Origin: Bog-159 sp963785255 | GTDB lineage: Bacteria > Acidobacteriota > Terriglobia > Bryobacterales > Bryobacteraceae | Assembly (NCBI GenBank): GCA_963785255.1 | Contig: CAWAUR010000017.1 | Location: 487,986 to 551,985, forward strand | Length of the DNA: 64,000 nucleotides | Direction: 5' to 3' | Part shown: piece after piece, positions 41,294-49,970 of the stretch | Numbering within the stretch: the first letter of the stretch is position 1 | How the letters are laid out: the number at the start of each line of letters is the position of its first letter | The notes under the pieces: generated by a model | What the model was told of the DNA's origin: nothing | Databases searched by the model: none | What the model saw: the letters and a program-made list of their open reading frames with translations, nothing else | Translations under genes and position numbers: made by a program

Positions 41294-43999
41294 TCAGTGG
41301 AGCGCCGTGCCGCTGGCAGAGACGGGCCATGGGATAGATACGGACGAACCGCTTTGAGGATTGGTAACAACGAATGTTAGCGTGTCGCCATTAACTACCG
41401 GGCAGTTAAAGTTTGCGGTAGGTAGGAGTGGGGGCGGCATCAGAGTCCAAGGTGTAAAATCAGATAATGGCGACACGAGCGTTGTGCCGCTATTGTAGCT
41501 ATCTGTAATATTGATCGGCAAGTTTGCCAGCAGGGAGATCGTCGAGTCGATCCAGTTTGCTATGTTAACTTGACAGCTAGCCCCACTATTTGTGTCCCAT
41601 GTCACGCCCGACCCGACCCCGTCGCTGGATATTTCCAGATAATTGGAAGAGCAGGACCCCGTGCAACTGGCCATTAATTGCGGTAGATTTGGCAAATATC
41701 CAAAACCGCTTCCGACAAGCGTGATCGGAACCGGAGGCGGTAAGGTGCCGCTCGCTACGCCGGTCGATTGCGGAGTTTGGTAGACGATCTGGCTGCAGGG
41801 TGTGGTCTGAGTCAAATAGGAGGTATTGCAGTTTTGCGGGCTTGTAGGGTAGGTGAGCAAGCTGGCGTCAACTGGCACGGGGAACTGCGTTGCCACAAAA
41901 TCGATCTGCGGAGAGTTGGGACTCGTATTTGAACATACAAGAGCCGGTGATGCGCCCGTGATACCAGGCCAAGTTTGATTAGGCCAGTTAGTGCAGTTGC
42001 TCCCGGAGCCGCAATCTAGCGTCAGGCTGCTAAGATAGAGGGGGCCATTTTCAGCCGGAACCTTCGCTGGTAGCTGCCCGCAACCGCCTGTGGATGGTAA
42101 GCCGCTCGTGGAACTTGGTGCACTGTGCGGCAGAATCGACGTATCGTTCGGATCAACGTAATCGACCAATGGCACGTACGGTCCCATCATGCCGCCACCG
42201 GTTGTATACTCAGCCGTAAAGTAAGGAACGGAAGAACCTGAGCAGTTGTAGTTATTCGCAGGCAAGGTGTTTCTAATGACCATTGAAAGGGTATTACCTG
42301 TCGAGAACGCCGGCACATGACCATGGCCCGTAAATTGTCCAAGGTTCACCACGTTGTATCCGTTGACGGTCCAGGCCGAGTAGTTCTCGACTGAGCCGCT
42401 CGGGTTTACTCTTACGGGTTGCACGCCCGCTACGGTGGCGGCCGTCATCGACGCTTCCCCGAGCCAGGACGGAAGCGTATTGCCCGCCGCAATTAGAAGT
42501 GTTACGTATCCACTGGAAGTCGTGAACGCGGCGTCCGCCAAGCTGATTATGGATACCGGCTTGGATCCACTAACGTTCGGTTCGATCCCGTCCGGATCGG
42601 CACTGTAGTAATCCTGCGCAACGCCCGCGGGAACTCCCTGTTGCTGCAAGAACGTGAGGCTCATGTAACGAAGATCGACGTTCCCCGCGAGGTTGCATGT
42701 CGCGATATTAGGTGGCGTTTCCGGGCACGGGGTGGCTGCTTGATTGGGGGGAAGCTTGAAACGCAAGCGGATCACACAACCATTTCCACTGCCGCCGCCA
42801 CAGGCACTCCCGCCTGACATACCTGACAAATCGGTTGTCGTGATGCCGCCGCCGATATAACTGTCGTCCGCCCCTGGCAGCGAATCGTACTGCGGAGATC
42901 GCACCCAGGGCACTACATTCGACGAAGCCCCGCTTGCATAACAGTTCTGGGGTGTAATGTTGTTATTCCACGTATGTTGAGTCTGCTGTGTTGAATCAAG
43001 CCAGCCGGAGCTGTAGGGCGTGAGATCCGTGGTGGAAAGGATCGCAGCGCAATTCGGCCCACCTGTACTTGTGCAGGTGACAGTCGAGCTTCCCGCAACC
43101 GTATTCAGCAAATATTGATTCACATAGGATGCCAGATAAGGACAGCCGGATTTGACATCCCTCACGATTAAGTAGGGTGGCGTGCTCGCGGGGTCATTGT
43201 TCTTTGTGCATGCCACACTCCCCAATGCGCCGGTGCAAGATTCATACGGAGCCAGGTAGTCTCGCACAATGACAGCCCCCGCGGTGTTCGGGCTTGCAGT
43301 GTGGCTTGGATCGTCCACGACATGTGCCTGCAAGAGATTGTTGACACCCGGCGTCGTTCCGATGCTCGTGTTCCAGTCCATTGAGATGTGTCGTTGCGTG
43401 GCGTCCAGCAGATTATCTTCTTCAAATGGTTGAACTTGGCAGCCTCCCGTTACATTAGGGACAGAGCCAAGGCTGACCGGAACCACATAATATTGGGTGC
43501 TATCGTATGCAGGCGCGGATCCCCCGCTGCCCACCACGAAGGGGTTAGTGATTGTTGAGTTGGCGGGATCGATATCGAGATCTGCGATGTGCTGTGATGC
43601 GGCATAGTGCATGTCGTTCTGAGTAATCGAAAAATAGCGGACATCGGGGAATGCACCCGCCAGGACGACCTCCACGGGACAGTACCCATTGCTCGTCATC
43701 CAAGCGTTCAAATTCGAGATGCTATAGTACAGCGGAAAATACGTGGAATTACGATCTCCCGCGGCGCTTTGCCCACTTGCAGGAGGAATAGCGACGGCGT
43801 AAGTTGAAAAACTCGAGCCGGCGGGGTTGGCGAAATTCGAGAAAAATGATCCGGAGCCAGGAGCGGTAGCGACCTGCCCGGTGGGAGTCGTACATGTCTG
43901 AGCTTTTACAAGGCCAAGCGAGATCAACGACAGGGCGAGCAGGCCGGTCATGCGCAGCAGTCGGGAAGTGTGAATCAAACTACGTCGGGTTCGATACAT
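41294..43999 (-). CDS. Large exported protein of unknown function
   Basis: A protein of about 901 residues from the ATG at 43999; a signal peptide follows (LLRMTGLLALSLISLGLVKAQ). Cysteine pairs and Ser/Thr/Gly/Pro-rich stretches suit an extracellular location. One block (AFPDVRYFSITQNDMHYA, then IADLDIDPANSTITNPF) recalls proteins that describe a body of sugar- or lipid-like substrate binding, but I cannot assign a family. It converges on the GloVer gene. Confidence 0.6.
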   Translation of the reverse strand: MYRTRRSLIHTSRLLRMTGLLALSLISLGLVKAQTCTTPTGQVATAPGSGSFFSNFANPAGSSFSTYAVAIPPASGQSAAGDRNSTYFPLYYSISNLNAWMTSNGYCPVEVVLAGAFPDVRYFSITQNDMHYAASQHIADLDIDPANSTITNPFVVGSGGSAPAYDSTQYYVVPVSLGSVPNVTGGCQVQPFEEDNLLDATQRHISMDWNTSIGTTPGVNNLLQAHVVDDPSHTASPNTAGAVIVRDYLAPYESCTGALGSVACTKNNDPASTPPYLIVRDVKSGCPYLASYVNQYLLNTVAGSSTVTCTSTGGPNCAAILSTTDLTPYSSGWLDSTQQTQHTWNNNITPQNCYASGASSNVVPWVRSPQYDSLPGADDSYIGGGITTTDLSGMSGGSACGGGSGNGCVIRLRFKLPPNQAATPCPETPPNIATCNLAGNVDLRYMSLTFLQQQGVPAGVAQDYYSADPDGIEPNVSGSKPVSIISLADAAFTTSSGYVTLLIAAGNTLPSWLGEASMTAATVAGVQPVRVNPSGSVENYSAWTVNGYNVVNLGQFTGHGHVPAFSTGNTLSMVIRNTLPANNYNCSGSSVPYFTAEYTTGGGMMGPYVPLVDYVDPNDTSILPHSAPSSTSGLPSTGGCGQLPAKVPAENGPLYLSSLTLDCGSGSNCTNWPNQTWPGITGASPALVCSNTSPNSPQIDFVATQFPVPVDASLLTYPTSPQNCNTSYLTQTTPCSQIVYQTPQSTGVASGTLPPPVPITLVGSGFGYLPNLPQLMASCTGSCSSNYLEISSDGVGSGVTWDTNSGASCQVNIANWIDSTISLLANLPINITDSYNSGTTLVSPLSDFTPWTLMPPPLLPTANFNCPVVNGDTLTFVVTNPQSGSSVSIPWPVSASGTALH

Positions 44000-44162
44000 G
44001 GCGGATAGTAGCAGCAGGAGAAGTACTATGTCAAGCCAATTCGGCGCTAATGTATTAAAAGGTTTGCTATGTCGCAGAAATTCGCCAATATTCAAAAATG
44101 GCTTGCGAAATGGTGATCAAGAGCACCGCAGGCGGTTATAAGAGGCAAAAAACCCGCAGAAA

Positions 44163-44750
44163 GTGCCGCAGAATTGCGCGATCTTTCTCGGCTGCAAGTT
44201 TTCCGTGTGCGTCCCTTGCAGCCAAGCGGCCTGCGCCGACGCAAATCGAGCACGAAACCGTTGGATCGGTCTGTCGCTGCGGCGATTGCTCGGGAACAGT
44301 TCGACAAGGACATGTGGACTCTGTAATGGAAGTGGAAGAATTGAGACCGTCCATTATGGAAGGTTTGGGTTTTATGAGGTAGCGCGATACGCCACCGGCA
44401 CAAACGCGCGATGGTCAGCCAATGATCAGACTGCGCTCGTCGCATGTTTTAGGCGGTATCTTGGCGATGAATTCTACAGCGAGATCGTTGACTGTGACGG
44501 TGAGGATCACCTTTCGACCCTGTCGGACACTCTGGAGAGCATCGGGAACTGCTGCGGCATCAATGTGCAGAGGTATCTCGACAATATTAATGAGCGTATC
44601 AGCGAACTCGCATCCGGCAGCGATGATGACGACCATGAAGCACGGCAGTGGGAGGGTTCCGGTCAGCCTACGGATGAGAGAACGCAAGAGGCCGAAGTGA
44701 AGCGGCTGTTTGATGGATTACGCAGCAAGCCGGCGCCTGCAACTCCCTGA
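44163..44750 (+). CDS. Hypothetical acidic protein
   Basis: The C-terminal 110 residues look real: DQTALVACFRRYLGDEFYSE, SDTLESIGNCCGINVQRYLD and an acidic tail SGSDDDDHEARQWEG. The N-terminal part (with RTCGLCNGSGRIETVHYG, a possible zinc knuckle) is less convincing, and the ATG at 44163 has no ribosome binding site. A later start cannot be placed. No family is recognised. Confidence 0.35.
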   Translation: MPQNCAIFLGCKFSVCVPCSQAACADANRARNRWIGLSLRRLLGNSSTRTCGLCNGSGRIETVHYGRFGFYEVARYATGTNARWSANDQTALVACFRRYLGDEFYSEIVDCDGEDHLSTLSDTLESIGNCCGINVQRYLDNINERISELASGSDDDDHEARQWEGSGQPTDERTQEAEVKRLFDGLRSKPAPATP

Positions 44751-44811
44751 TCGCGGAACTGGCAATCCGACTTCCTCCACGTGCCATAGCGGTTGCGGCA
44801 CTGTCTACCAG

Positions 44812-44963
44812 TTAGAGGAAATTAGTTCTCGGCACACCGGAGCCCGATGTCCTGATGCGGTCCTCCGGGTCACCCCTGACGCGGGTAGACGCGCGGACGT
44901 CCCTCGAATCATGAAACCAGGAGCCGCCGCGTAGCGTACGGAAATCCCCTCTCGTCGGGCCTG
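44812..44963 (-). pseudogene. C-terminal fragment of a formylglycine-generating-enzyme-type (SUMF1) protein
   Basis: The minus strand reads TRGDFRTLRGGSWFHDSRDV, RASTRVRGDPEDRIRTSG, matching the C-terminal block of FGE-sulfatase domain proteins (VLRGGSW...R...R...GFRCA). The expected GFRCAEN* is present one base out of frame, where GGCTCCGG stands for GGCTTCCGG, so a one-base loss broke the end. IS21 no. 2 begins exactly at its upstream side. Confidence 0.55.
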
Positions 44964-45020
44964 TGTCACCGCCGGTGCAATAATCCCCAAAGTGCCGGTT
45001 GAAAATTCCCCAGCCCCCGC
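44964..45020 (+). repeat. Left terminal repeat of IS21 no. 2
   Basis: TGTCACCGCCGGT, then ATAATCCCCA and GCCGGTTGAAAATTCCCCAG. The CGCCGGT...AATxCCCC unit occurs twice, as expected for the multiple IstA-binding sites of IS21 ends. Confidence 0.85.
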
Positions 45021-45069
45021 GAGGTGGTGTTATACCCGCATTGACTCCATCCGGAGGAGGTGCGGTGAG

Positions 45070-46320
45070 GTGTTACGGGGAAAAGACGTGCACGAAGTGG
45101 AACAAATGAAGCAGATGGGCCTGAGCGTGTCTGCGATCAGCAAACTGACGGGCTACGACCGCAAGACGGTGCGCAAATACCTGTTGAATCCAGAAGGGGT
45201 GCCGGACTACGGTCCGAGAGTGGCGGAGCCCAGCAAGTTGGATCCCCACAAGCCCTTCCTGGCGGACCGCCTGAAAGCGGGCGTGTGGAACGCGCAGGTG
45301 CTGCTACGGGAAATCCGCCAACACGGCTATGGCGGCGGCTACACGATCCTGAAGGACTGGTTGCATCCCCAGCGGACCGCCGCGTGCACCGCGGCGGTGC
45401 GCCGCTTCGAGACGCCGCCAGGCAAACAAGCACAGGTGGATTGGGGACACCTGGGTGACCTGGAGATGGCCGGCGCCGCGCACCGCATCTGGGGTTTCAC
45501 GATCACCCTGGGCTACAGCCGGCGGATGTGGGCGCAAGCGGCGTTGGACCAGAAACTGGGAACGCTGCTGCGCATGCACGAAGGCGCTTTCCAGGAATGG
45601 GGTGGGGTGCCGGAAGAGATCCTGTACGACCGCATGCGGACGGTGTGGCTGGGCCAGGACGAGCGCGGGGAAATCATCTGGCACCCGGTGTTTCTGGACT
45701 TTGCGCGGTACTGGGGATTTAAGCCGCGACTGTGCCGGCCCTATCGGGCGCAGACCAAAGGGAAGATCGAATCGGGCGTGAAGTATGTACGGCGGAATTT
45801 CGTATGCGGGCTGCAGGGGCGGGAGCCAGGGTGCTTGATGGACTTCAACACGGAGCTGCGGCAGTGGGTGGAAACGGTGGCCAATCGGCGCGTGCATGGG
45901 ACCACGTACGAGCAAGTGCTGGTGCGCTGGGACGGGGATCAGTTTGCCATGCAGCCAGTGAACGGCCGGCGGCCGTATCCCTACAGCGACGATGAACTGC
46001 GCAAGGTGGCGCGGGACGCGTATGTGAGCTGGCAAGCCAGCCGGTACTCGGTGCCTTGGCAGTACGTGGGCAAGGAAGTGTGGGTGCGGAAGCAGGGCGG
46101 ACAGGTGGAGGTGCAGTATGGCGGCGAGCGGATCGCCGTGCATGCGCGGGCCGCGCGGCGGCACCAGGTGATCACCCAGCCGGTGCATCACGCCGGCATT
46201 CCGCTAGGAGGAGAGGGGCAGGGCGGCAAGATTCTGATTCACCTGCGGGAGAGGGCGCCGGTGGTGGAAGCCCGGCCCCTGGCCGCCTACGAGAGCCTGG
46301 CGGTGGGAGGTGCGCAGTGA
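45070..46320 (+). CDS. istA: IS21 transposase IstA
   Basis: A 416-residue transposase. A GTG start at 45070 (VLRGKDVHEVEQMKQMGLS) follows GGAGGAGG at about 10 bases. The HTH is SVSAISKLTGYDRKTVRKYL. The acidic triad is D in AQVDWGHLGD, D in EEILYDRMRTVW and E in KGKIESGVKYVRRNF. Of a different IS21 subgroup from IS21 no. 1. It ends overlapping the istB start. Confidence 0.9.
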   Translation: MLRGKDVHEVEQMKQMGLSVSAISKLTGYDRKTVRKYLLNPEGVPDYGPRVAEPSKLDPHKPFLADRLKAGVWNAQVLLREIRQHGYGGGYTILKDWLHPQRTAACTAAVRRFETPPGKQAQVDWGHLGDLEMAGAAHRIWGFTITLGYSRRMWAQAALDQKLGTLLRMHEGAFQEWGGVPEEILYDRMRTVWLGQDERGEIIWHPVFLDFARYWGFKPRLCRPYRAQTKGKIESGVKYVRRNFVCGLQGREPGCLMDFNTELRQWVETVANRRVHGTTYEQVLVRWDGDQFAMQPVNGRRPYPYSDDELRKVARDAYVSWQASRYSVPWQYVGKEVWVRKQGGQVEVQYGGERIAVHARAARRHQVITQPVHHAGIPLGGEGQGGKILIHLRERAPVVEARPLAAYESLAVGGAQ

Positions 46321-47159
46321 CACCGATCGACCAGTTGCAGAGCGCGCTGAGCACGTTGGGGCTGAAAGCGGTGGAGGCCCGGCTGGAGGGTTTACTGGAA
46401 CAGGCCGCGAAGAAGGAGCCCAGCTACGCGGAGTTCCTGGAGGAGACGCTGAGTTGCGAGGTGGACGCGCGCCGGACGCGGTATCTGCGGGCGCGCCTGC
46501 AACTGGCGCATCTGCCGTTCGTGAAGACCTTCGAGCAATTCGACTTCGAGTTTCAGCCCTCCATCGACGAGAAGCAGATTCGGGAATTGCGCTCGTTGCG
46601 CTTCGTGCATGAAACCAGCAACGTCGTTTTTCTGGGGCCGCCCGGGGTGGGTAAGACGCACTTGAGCGTGGCGCTGGCGGAAGCTGCCATCCAGGCTGGC
46701 TTCGGCGCTTACTTCATCACGGCGCACGATATGGTGGCGGACTTGGGGCGAGCTTATCGCGAAGGGCGGCTGGACCGGCGCTTGCGCGTCTATATCGCAC
46801 CCAAGGTGTTGGTGATCGATGAAATGGGTTACCTGCCCCTGGACGATCTGGGAGCGACGATCTTCTTCCAATTAGTCAGTGCGCGTTATGAGCGGGGCAG
46901 TATCATCCTGACTAGTAACAAGAGCTACGGCGATTGGGGTTCGATCTTCGGCGATCCGATCATTGCCACCGCGATCCTGGACCGGCTCTTGCACCATTCG
47001 ACGACGGTCAACATCCGCGGAGAGAGTTATCGGCTGAAGGAGCGCCGGCGGGCCGGGCTGCTGCCGCGCACCGATCAGCAGGGGCAGGAGACCATCTTAC
47101 CCACGCCGGACCCGTCCGCGGCGGGGACGTCCAGCAGTCGGAGAAAGGCGGGCGCATAG
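46317..47159 (+). CDS. istB: IS21 helper ATPase IstB
   Basis: A 280-residue AAA+ ATPase. The GTG overlaps the istA stop (GTGA). Walker A is VFLGPPGVGKTHLSVALAE, Walker B VLVIDEMGYLPLDD, sensor SIILTSNKSYGDWG, and the C-terminal block TAILDRLLHHSTTVNIRGES is typical. It supplies target selection for IstA. The last 35 residues are a variable polar tail (TPDPSAAGTSSSRR) leading into the passenger gene. Confidence 0.92.
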   Translation: MTPIDQLQSALSTLGLKAVEARLEGLLEQAAKKEPSYAEFLEETLSCEVDARRTRYLRARLQLAHLPFVKTFEQFDFEFQPSIDEKQIRELRSLRFVHETSNVVFLGPPGVGKTHLSVALAEAAIQAGFGAYFITAHDMVADLGRAYREGRLDRRLRVYIAPKVLVIDEMGYLPLDDLGATIFFQLVSARYERGSIILTSNKSYGDWGSIFGDPIIATAILDRLLHHSTTVNIRGESYRLKERRRAGLLPRTDQQGQETILPTPDPSAAGTSSSRRKAGA

Positions 47160-47161
47160 AG

Positions 47162-48244
47162 ATGGACCAGAGAGGAGAGTGGATCGATTTCGCCGCGGTG
47201 AAAGCGGCAGTAGGGATGGAGAGGCTGCTGGTCTGGTACGGCGTGAAACTGCGCCGGGGAGTGGGGATGTATCTGCGAGGCCGCTGTCCTTTGGCGCAAC
47301 ATAGTTCGCCGGAAAGCAGGGAGAGTTTCATCGTGAATACCTGCAAGAACGTGTGGGTCTGTCACTCGCAATCGTGTGTGGAGGCGCGGGGAGGACAGGC
47401 GGGCGGCAATGTCCTGGACTTCGTGGCAGTTATGGAACACTGCTCGATTGCGGAAGCGGCGCGGCGGCTGTCAGTCAGATTTGGGGCGGCCGGGCGTACC
47501 AGGCAGAGTTTAGAAGGCACTGGTTTCAAGAAAAACGAAGCAGGGTCTTCTTCCCTTCTTTCCGTCTCCGCCGGAACGCAGAATGCTCCGCTGCGCTTCG
47601 TGCTCTGCCCGCTGGACAGCCGGCATCCGTACTTGCAGCAACGCGGGATCAAGCGCCAGACCGCCGAGTATTTCCAGACCGGCTTCTATTCCGCCACCGG
47701 CTTGATGGAGGGACGGGTGGCGATCCCGATCCATAACCGGCAGGGCCAGTTGGTAGCTTATGCTGGCCGGGTGATTGGGCAGACCGAGCCGCGCTACAGA
47801 TTTCCGCCGGGCTTTCGGAAATCCCTGGAGCTGTTCAACTTGCACCGCACTCTACAGGGAGGCACCCGGCAGGTAGTGGTGGTGGAAGGATTTTTCGATT
47901 GCATGCACCTACATCAAGCCGGTTTCTCGGAGGTGGTGGCGTTGATGGGATCGGTACTTTCGGAGACCCAGCAGAAGTTGTTACTGGATCACTTCGGAGA
48001 GTTGGTGCTGATGATGGACGGCGACGAAACGGGTCGTCGGGCCAGCCGGCGGATAGCCGCCCAACTAGGCGGCCGGATTGCGCTGCGCATCGTGGAAGTT
48101 CCGGCCGGCCGGCAACCAGATCAACTAAATGGGACGGAGATCCGTCGGCTGCTGGAGAGCTCCGGTGCGGCAGCTTTGCCGACCTGGGGAGATGAACCTA
48201 GCGCTCTCCATCGTCGGACAGTTACGGTGGAGCGGAGCCTATGA
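47162..48244 (+). CDS. CHC2 zinc-finger / Toprim primase-like protein carried by the IS21 element
   Basis: A 360-residue protein starting 2 bases after istB. A CHC2-type finger is visible with C42, H47, C67 and C72 (RCPLAQH and CHSQSC), with wider spacing than in classical DnaG. A Toprim domain follows: RQVVVVEGFFDCMHLHQAGF at about 238-258 gives the conserved E, and LVLMMDGDETGRRASRRIAA at about 281-300 gives the DxD acidic site. No helicase-binding or ATPase domain is present. It is a reduced DnaG-like primase or a Toprim nuclease-like protein. Position and tight coupling indicate it belongs to the element. Its part in transposition is unknown. Confidence 0.85.
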   Translation: MDQRGEWIDFAAVKAAVGMERLLVWYGVKLRRGVGMYLRGRCPLAQHSSPESRESFIVNTCKNVWVCHSQSCVEARGGQAGGNVLDFVAVMEHCSIAEAARRLSVRFGAAGRTRQSLEGTGFKKNEAGSSSLLSVSAGTQNAPLRFVLCPLDSRHPYLQQRGIKRQTAEYFQTGFYSATGLMEGRVAIPIHNRQGQLVAYAGRVIGQTEPRYRFPPGFRKSLELFNLHRTLQGGTRQVVVVEGFFDCMHLHQAGFSEVVALMGSVLSETQQKLLLDHFGELVLMMDGDETGRRASRRIAAQLGGRIALRIVEVPAGRQPDQLNGTEIRRLLESSGAAALPTWGDEPSALHRRTVTVERSL

Positions 48245-48305
48245 GCGGTCTGGATGCCAGGACCGACGGGCTTACGCAAGGTGGTGTATACCAGCACCAC
48301 CTGAC

Positions 48306-48360
48306 GGGGGCTGGGGAATTTTCAACCGGCGAAATGGGGAATTTTCAACCGGCGTTGACA
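48306..48360 (-). repeat. Right terminal repeat of IS21 no. 2
   Basis: Inverse of the left end: GGGGGCTGGGGAATTTTCAA, a second GGGGAATTTTCAACCGGCG, and TGACA at the outer edge. It contains two identical binding-site-like units 23 bases apart. Confidence 0.85.
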
Positions 48361-48386
48361 CCTGCCCGGAATCCGGCTTCCCGCCA

Positions 48387-48932
48387 CTAAGCCAGAAATT
48401 TGCGCAGCGGCTCCCAATAGTGTTCTTCCCACCCGGACGCGAGGTGTTCCGCTTTTCCCTGCGGAAATCCTTTATGTTCAAAAACGAGCTTCGTCTGCGT
48501 CCCCTGCTCAATCAGGTCGAAGCTGGCAATCGAATATTCGCCGGGCTTCCAATCGGCCACCCGCCATGCCTGCACCATCCGCTGGTCGGGCACGAGTTCC
48601 ACCTGTCGTCCCACAATGTGCCCGCCGAAAATGGCAAATGCGCCGCCCACCTCGCGGCTGATTTCGGCAGCCTTGCTTCCCTGTGGCATCGATTGCATGG
48701 CTCCGCTGAGCTCTACGATCTTTGCGAATTGCCGGGCGTCTGTGAGGACGCTGTAGATCTTGTCGCGGCTTGCCCGGAACACGCGCTCCTGATGGATCGA
48801 CTCCGCGGCGCGCGAAATGACATCCCCTGCGCCCAAGGCGGAAACGGGGATTGCAGCCAGGCCGGCGCTCACCAGCAGTCGCCTGCGGGTAGGGGAGTCG
48901 GTGGTCAGTCTCCCGGACTTTTGAAGGTTCAT
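48387..48932 (-). CDS. SRPBCC/START-like exported protein
   Basis: A 181-residue protein from the ATG at 48932. The N-terminal RRRLLVSAGLAAIPVSALG is a twin-arginine-like signal. The rest is an AHSA1/SRPBCC fold: IHQERVFRASRDKIYSVLTD, GGAFAIFGGHIVGRQVELVP, QAWRVADWKPGEYSIASFDL and HKGFPQGKAEHLASGWEEHY WEPL. These proteins bind hydrophobic ligands in a deep pocket. It is divergent from a TetR gene with a shared operator, so it is probably the regulator's target. Confidence 0.85.
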   Translation of the reverse strand: MNLQKSGRLTTDSPTRRRLLVSAGLAAIPVSALGAGDVISRAAESIHQERVFRASRDKIYSVLTDARQFAKIVELSGAMQSMPQGSKAAEISREVGGAFAIFGGHIVGRQVELVPDQRMVQAWRVADWKPGEYSIASFDLIEQGTQTKLVFEHKGFPQGKAEHLASGWEEHYWEPLRKFLA

Positions 48933-48954
48933 GGTTGCATTGAACCATGGAGAC

Positions 48955-48978
48955 AAAATATGATCAAGAACATATTTT
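48955..48978. promoter_or_regulatory. Palindromic TetR-type operator
   Basis: AAAATATG, then TC, GA and CATATTTT in dyad symmetry: a 24-base palindrome AAAATATGnTCnnGAnCATATTTT in the 56-base gap between divergent genes. Perfect 8-base arms. It would let the TetR-type protein control both genes. Confidence 0.75.
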
Positions 48979-48988
48979 GGAGGATGGT

Positions 48989-49636
48989 ATGCCTTATTCG
49001 AAAGAGCACCGCGCGAAGGTGCGCGATCGCATCGTGGAGAGTGCACGGCGATTGTTCAACCGCAACGGCTTTGAAAACGTGTCGATCGATTCCATCATGG
49101 AAGAGGCCGGGCTTACGCGCGGCGGATTCTACGCGTATTTCAAATGCAAAAGCGATCTCTATGTAGAGGCGATGAGTTGCTTCTTCACCGATCCCGGCTG
49201 GAAGAACAGATGGGAGGGCGTCGTCATCGATCCCGCTTCACCGCAAGCCGCCGCGCAAATCGTGCGCGCCTATTTGTCCCGTCAGCATTTTGATGACTTG
49301 GACAACTCATGCCCAATGGTGGCGCTCCCCAACGATGTAGCGCGCGGCGATGAGAAGGTCAGAGACGCCTTCAACGGCGTGTTCAAGGCCATGGTCGCGA
49401 TGCTCGGCCGCGACGTGAAAAGCACGAGGCGGCAGCCCGAGGACACCGCACTGGCGATCGCGGCGTTATGCGTCGGCGGCATGGTGGTAGCGCGCGCCCT
49501 GAGCGACACGCGCCTTGCCGATCGGCTTCGCGATGCGGCGGCCGAGGCATCCATGGCGCTGGGCGGATGGAAACCGGAAAAGAGTAAATCGTCGATCCGC
49601 CGGCGTCCTAAAGCAAGAATTGCCAAGCGGCCGTGA
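48989..49636 (+). CDS. TetR/AcrR-family transcriptional repressor
   Basis: A 215-residue protein. The ATG at 48989 follows GGAGG; an ATG at 48947 would put the operator inside the gene and is less likely. The N-terminal HTH (IVESARRLFNRNGFENVSID SIMEEAGLTRGGFYAYFKCK) is typical of the TetR family. The ligand-binding part keeps the C-x-MVALPxDVARxD motif (NSCPMVALPNDVARGDEKVR) seen in one TetR subgroup. The tail is basic (IRRRPKARIAKR). It probably represses itself and the SRPBCC gene until a hydrophobic inducer is bound. Confidence 0.9.
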   Translation: MPYSKEHRAKVRDRIVESARRLFNRNGFENVSIDSIMEEAGLTRGGFYAYFKCKSDLYVEAMSCFFTDPGWKNRWEGVVIDPASPQAAAQIVRAYLSRQHFDDLDNSCPMVALPNDVARGDEKVRDAFNGVFKAMVAMLGRDVKSTRRQPEDTALAIAALCVGGMVVARALSDTRLADRLRDAAAEASMALGGWKPEKSKSSIRRRPKARIAKRP

Positions 49637-49661
49637 GCGACAAGGCGCTCATCAATCCGGC

Positions 49662-49969
49662 CATGCGCGTCTTTGCGGGAGAGACTGTATTGCAGTCCGG
49701 AAGATGACGACGATCCCATGTGCGGCGTGCTGATATACACGGCGTCGGGGGATTCGGAAGGATCGATGGGCGGTCTCGTAAGGCAGGCCTCGCAGGGAAC
49801 TTTCGAGTACATTGTGAATCGTGCGATGCAACAGGCGGCGTGGTGTTCGTCCGATCCGGTTTGCATTGAGAGCAAGGGGCAGGGAGCGGAAAACTGTAAT
49901 CTGGCGGCTTGTCACGGCTGTTGCCTTCTGCCGGAGACTTCATGCGAAGAGGGCAACCGCCTGCAATGA
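49662..49969 (+). pseudogene. drmB: C-terminal DUF1998 fragment of DISARM protein DrmB
   Basis: The frame reads ASLRERLYCSPEDDDDPMCG, VLIYTASGDSEGSMGGLVRQ, AAWCSSDPVCIESKGQG and NLAACHGCCLLPETSCEEGN. This is the zinc-binding C-terminal (DUF1998) region of DrmB, with the cysteines of WCSSDPxC, CHxC and TSCEE all kept. It ends within CEEGNRLQ where the IS6 remnant begins; the normal end (NRFLDRALL) is lost. The rest of drmB and other DISARM genes are absent. MrfB-type helicases have a related domain, but the YTASGDSEG block fits DrmB better. Confidence 0.65.
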
Positions 49970-49970
49970 T

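Larger units (their letters stand above)
44964..48360 (+). mobile_element. Complete IS21-family element with a primase-like passenger gene (IS21 no. 2)
   Basis: 3397 bp. The left end TGTCACCGCCGGTGCAATAA and the inverse of the right end TGTCAACGCCGGTTGAAAAT open matching terminal repeats of about 55 bases. The target duplication is CCTG (44960-44963 and 48361-48364). The order is istA, istB (4-base overlap) and a CHC2/Toprim gene 2 bases after istB. Its flanks are otherwise unrelated genes. All three genes read without frameshifts. Confidence 0.9.
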
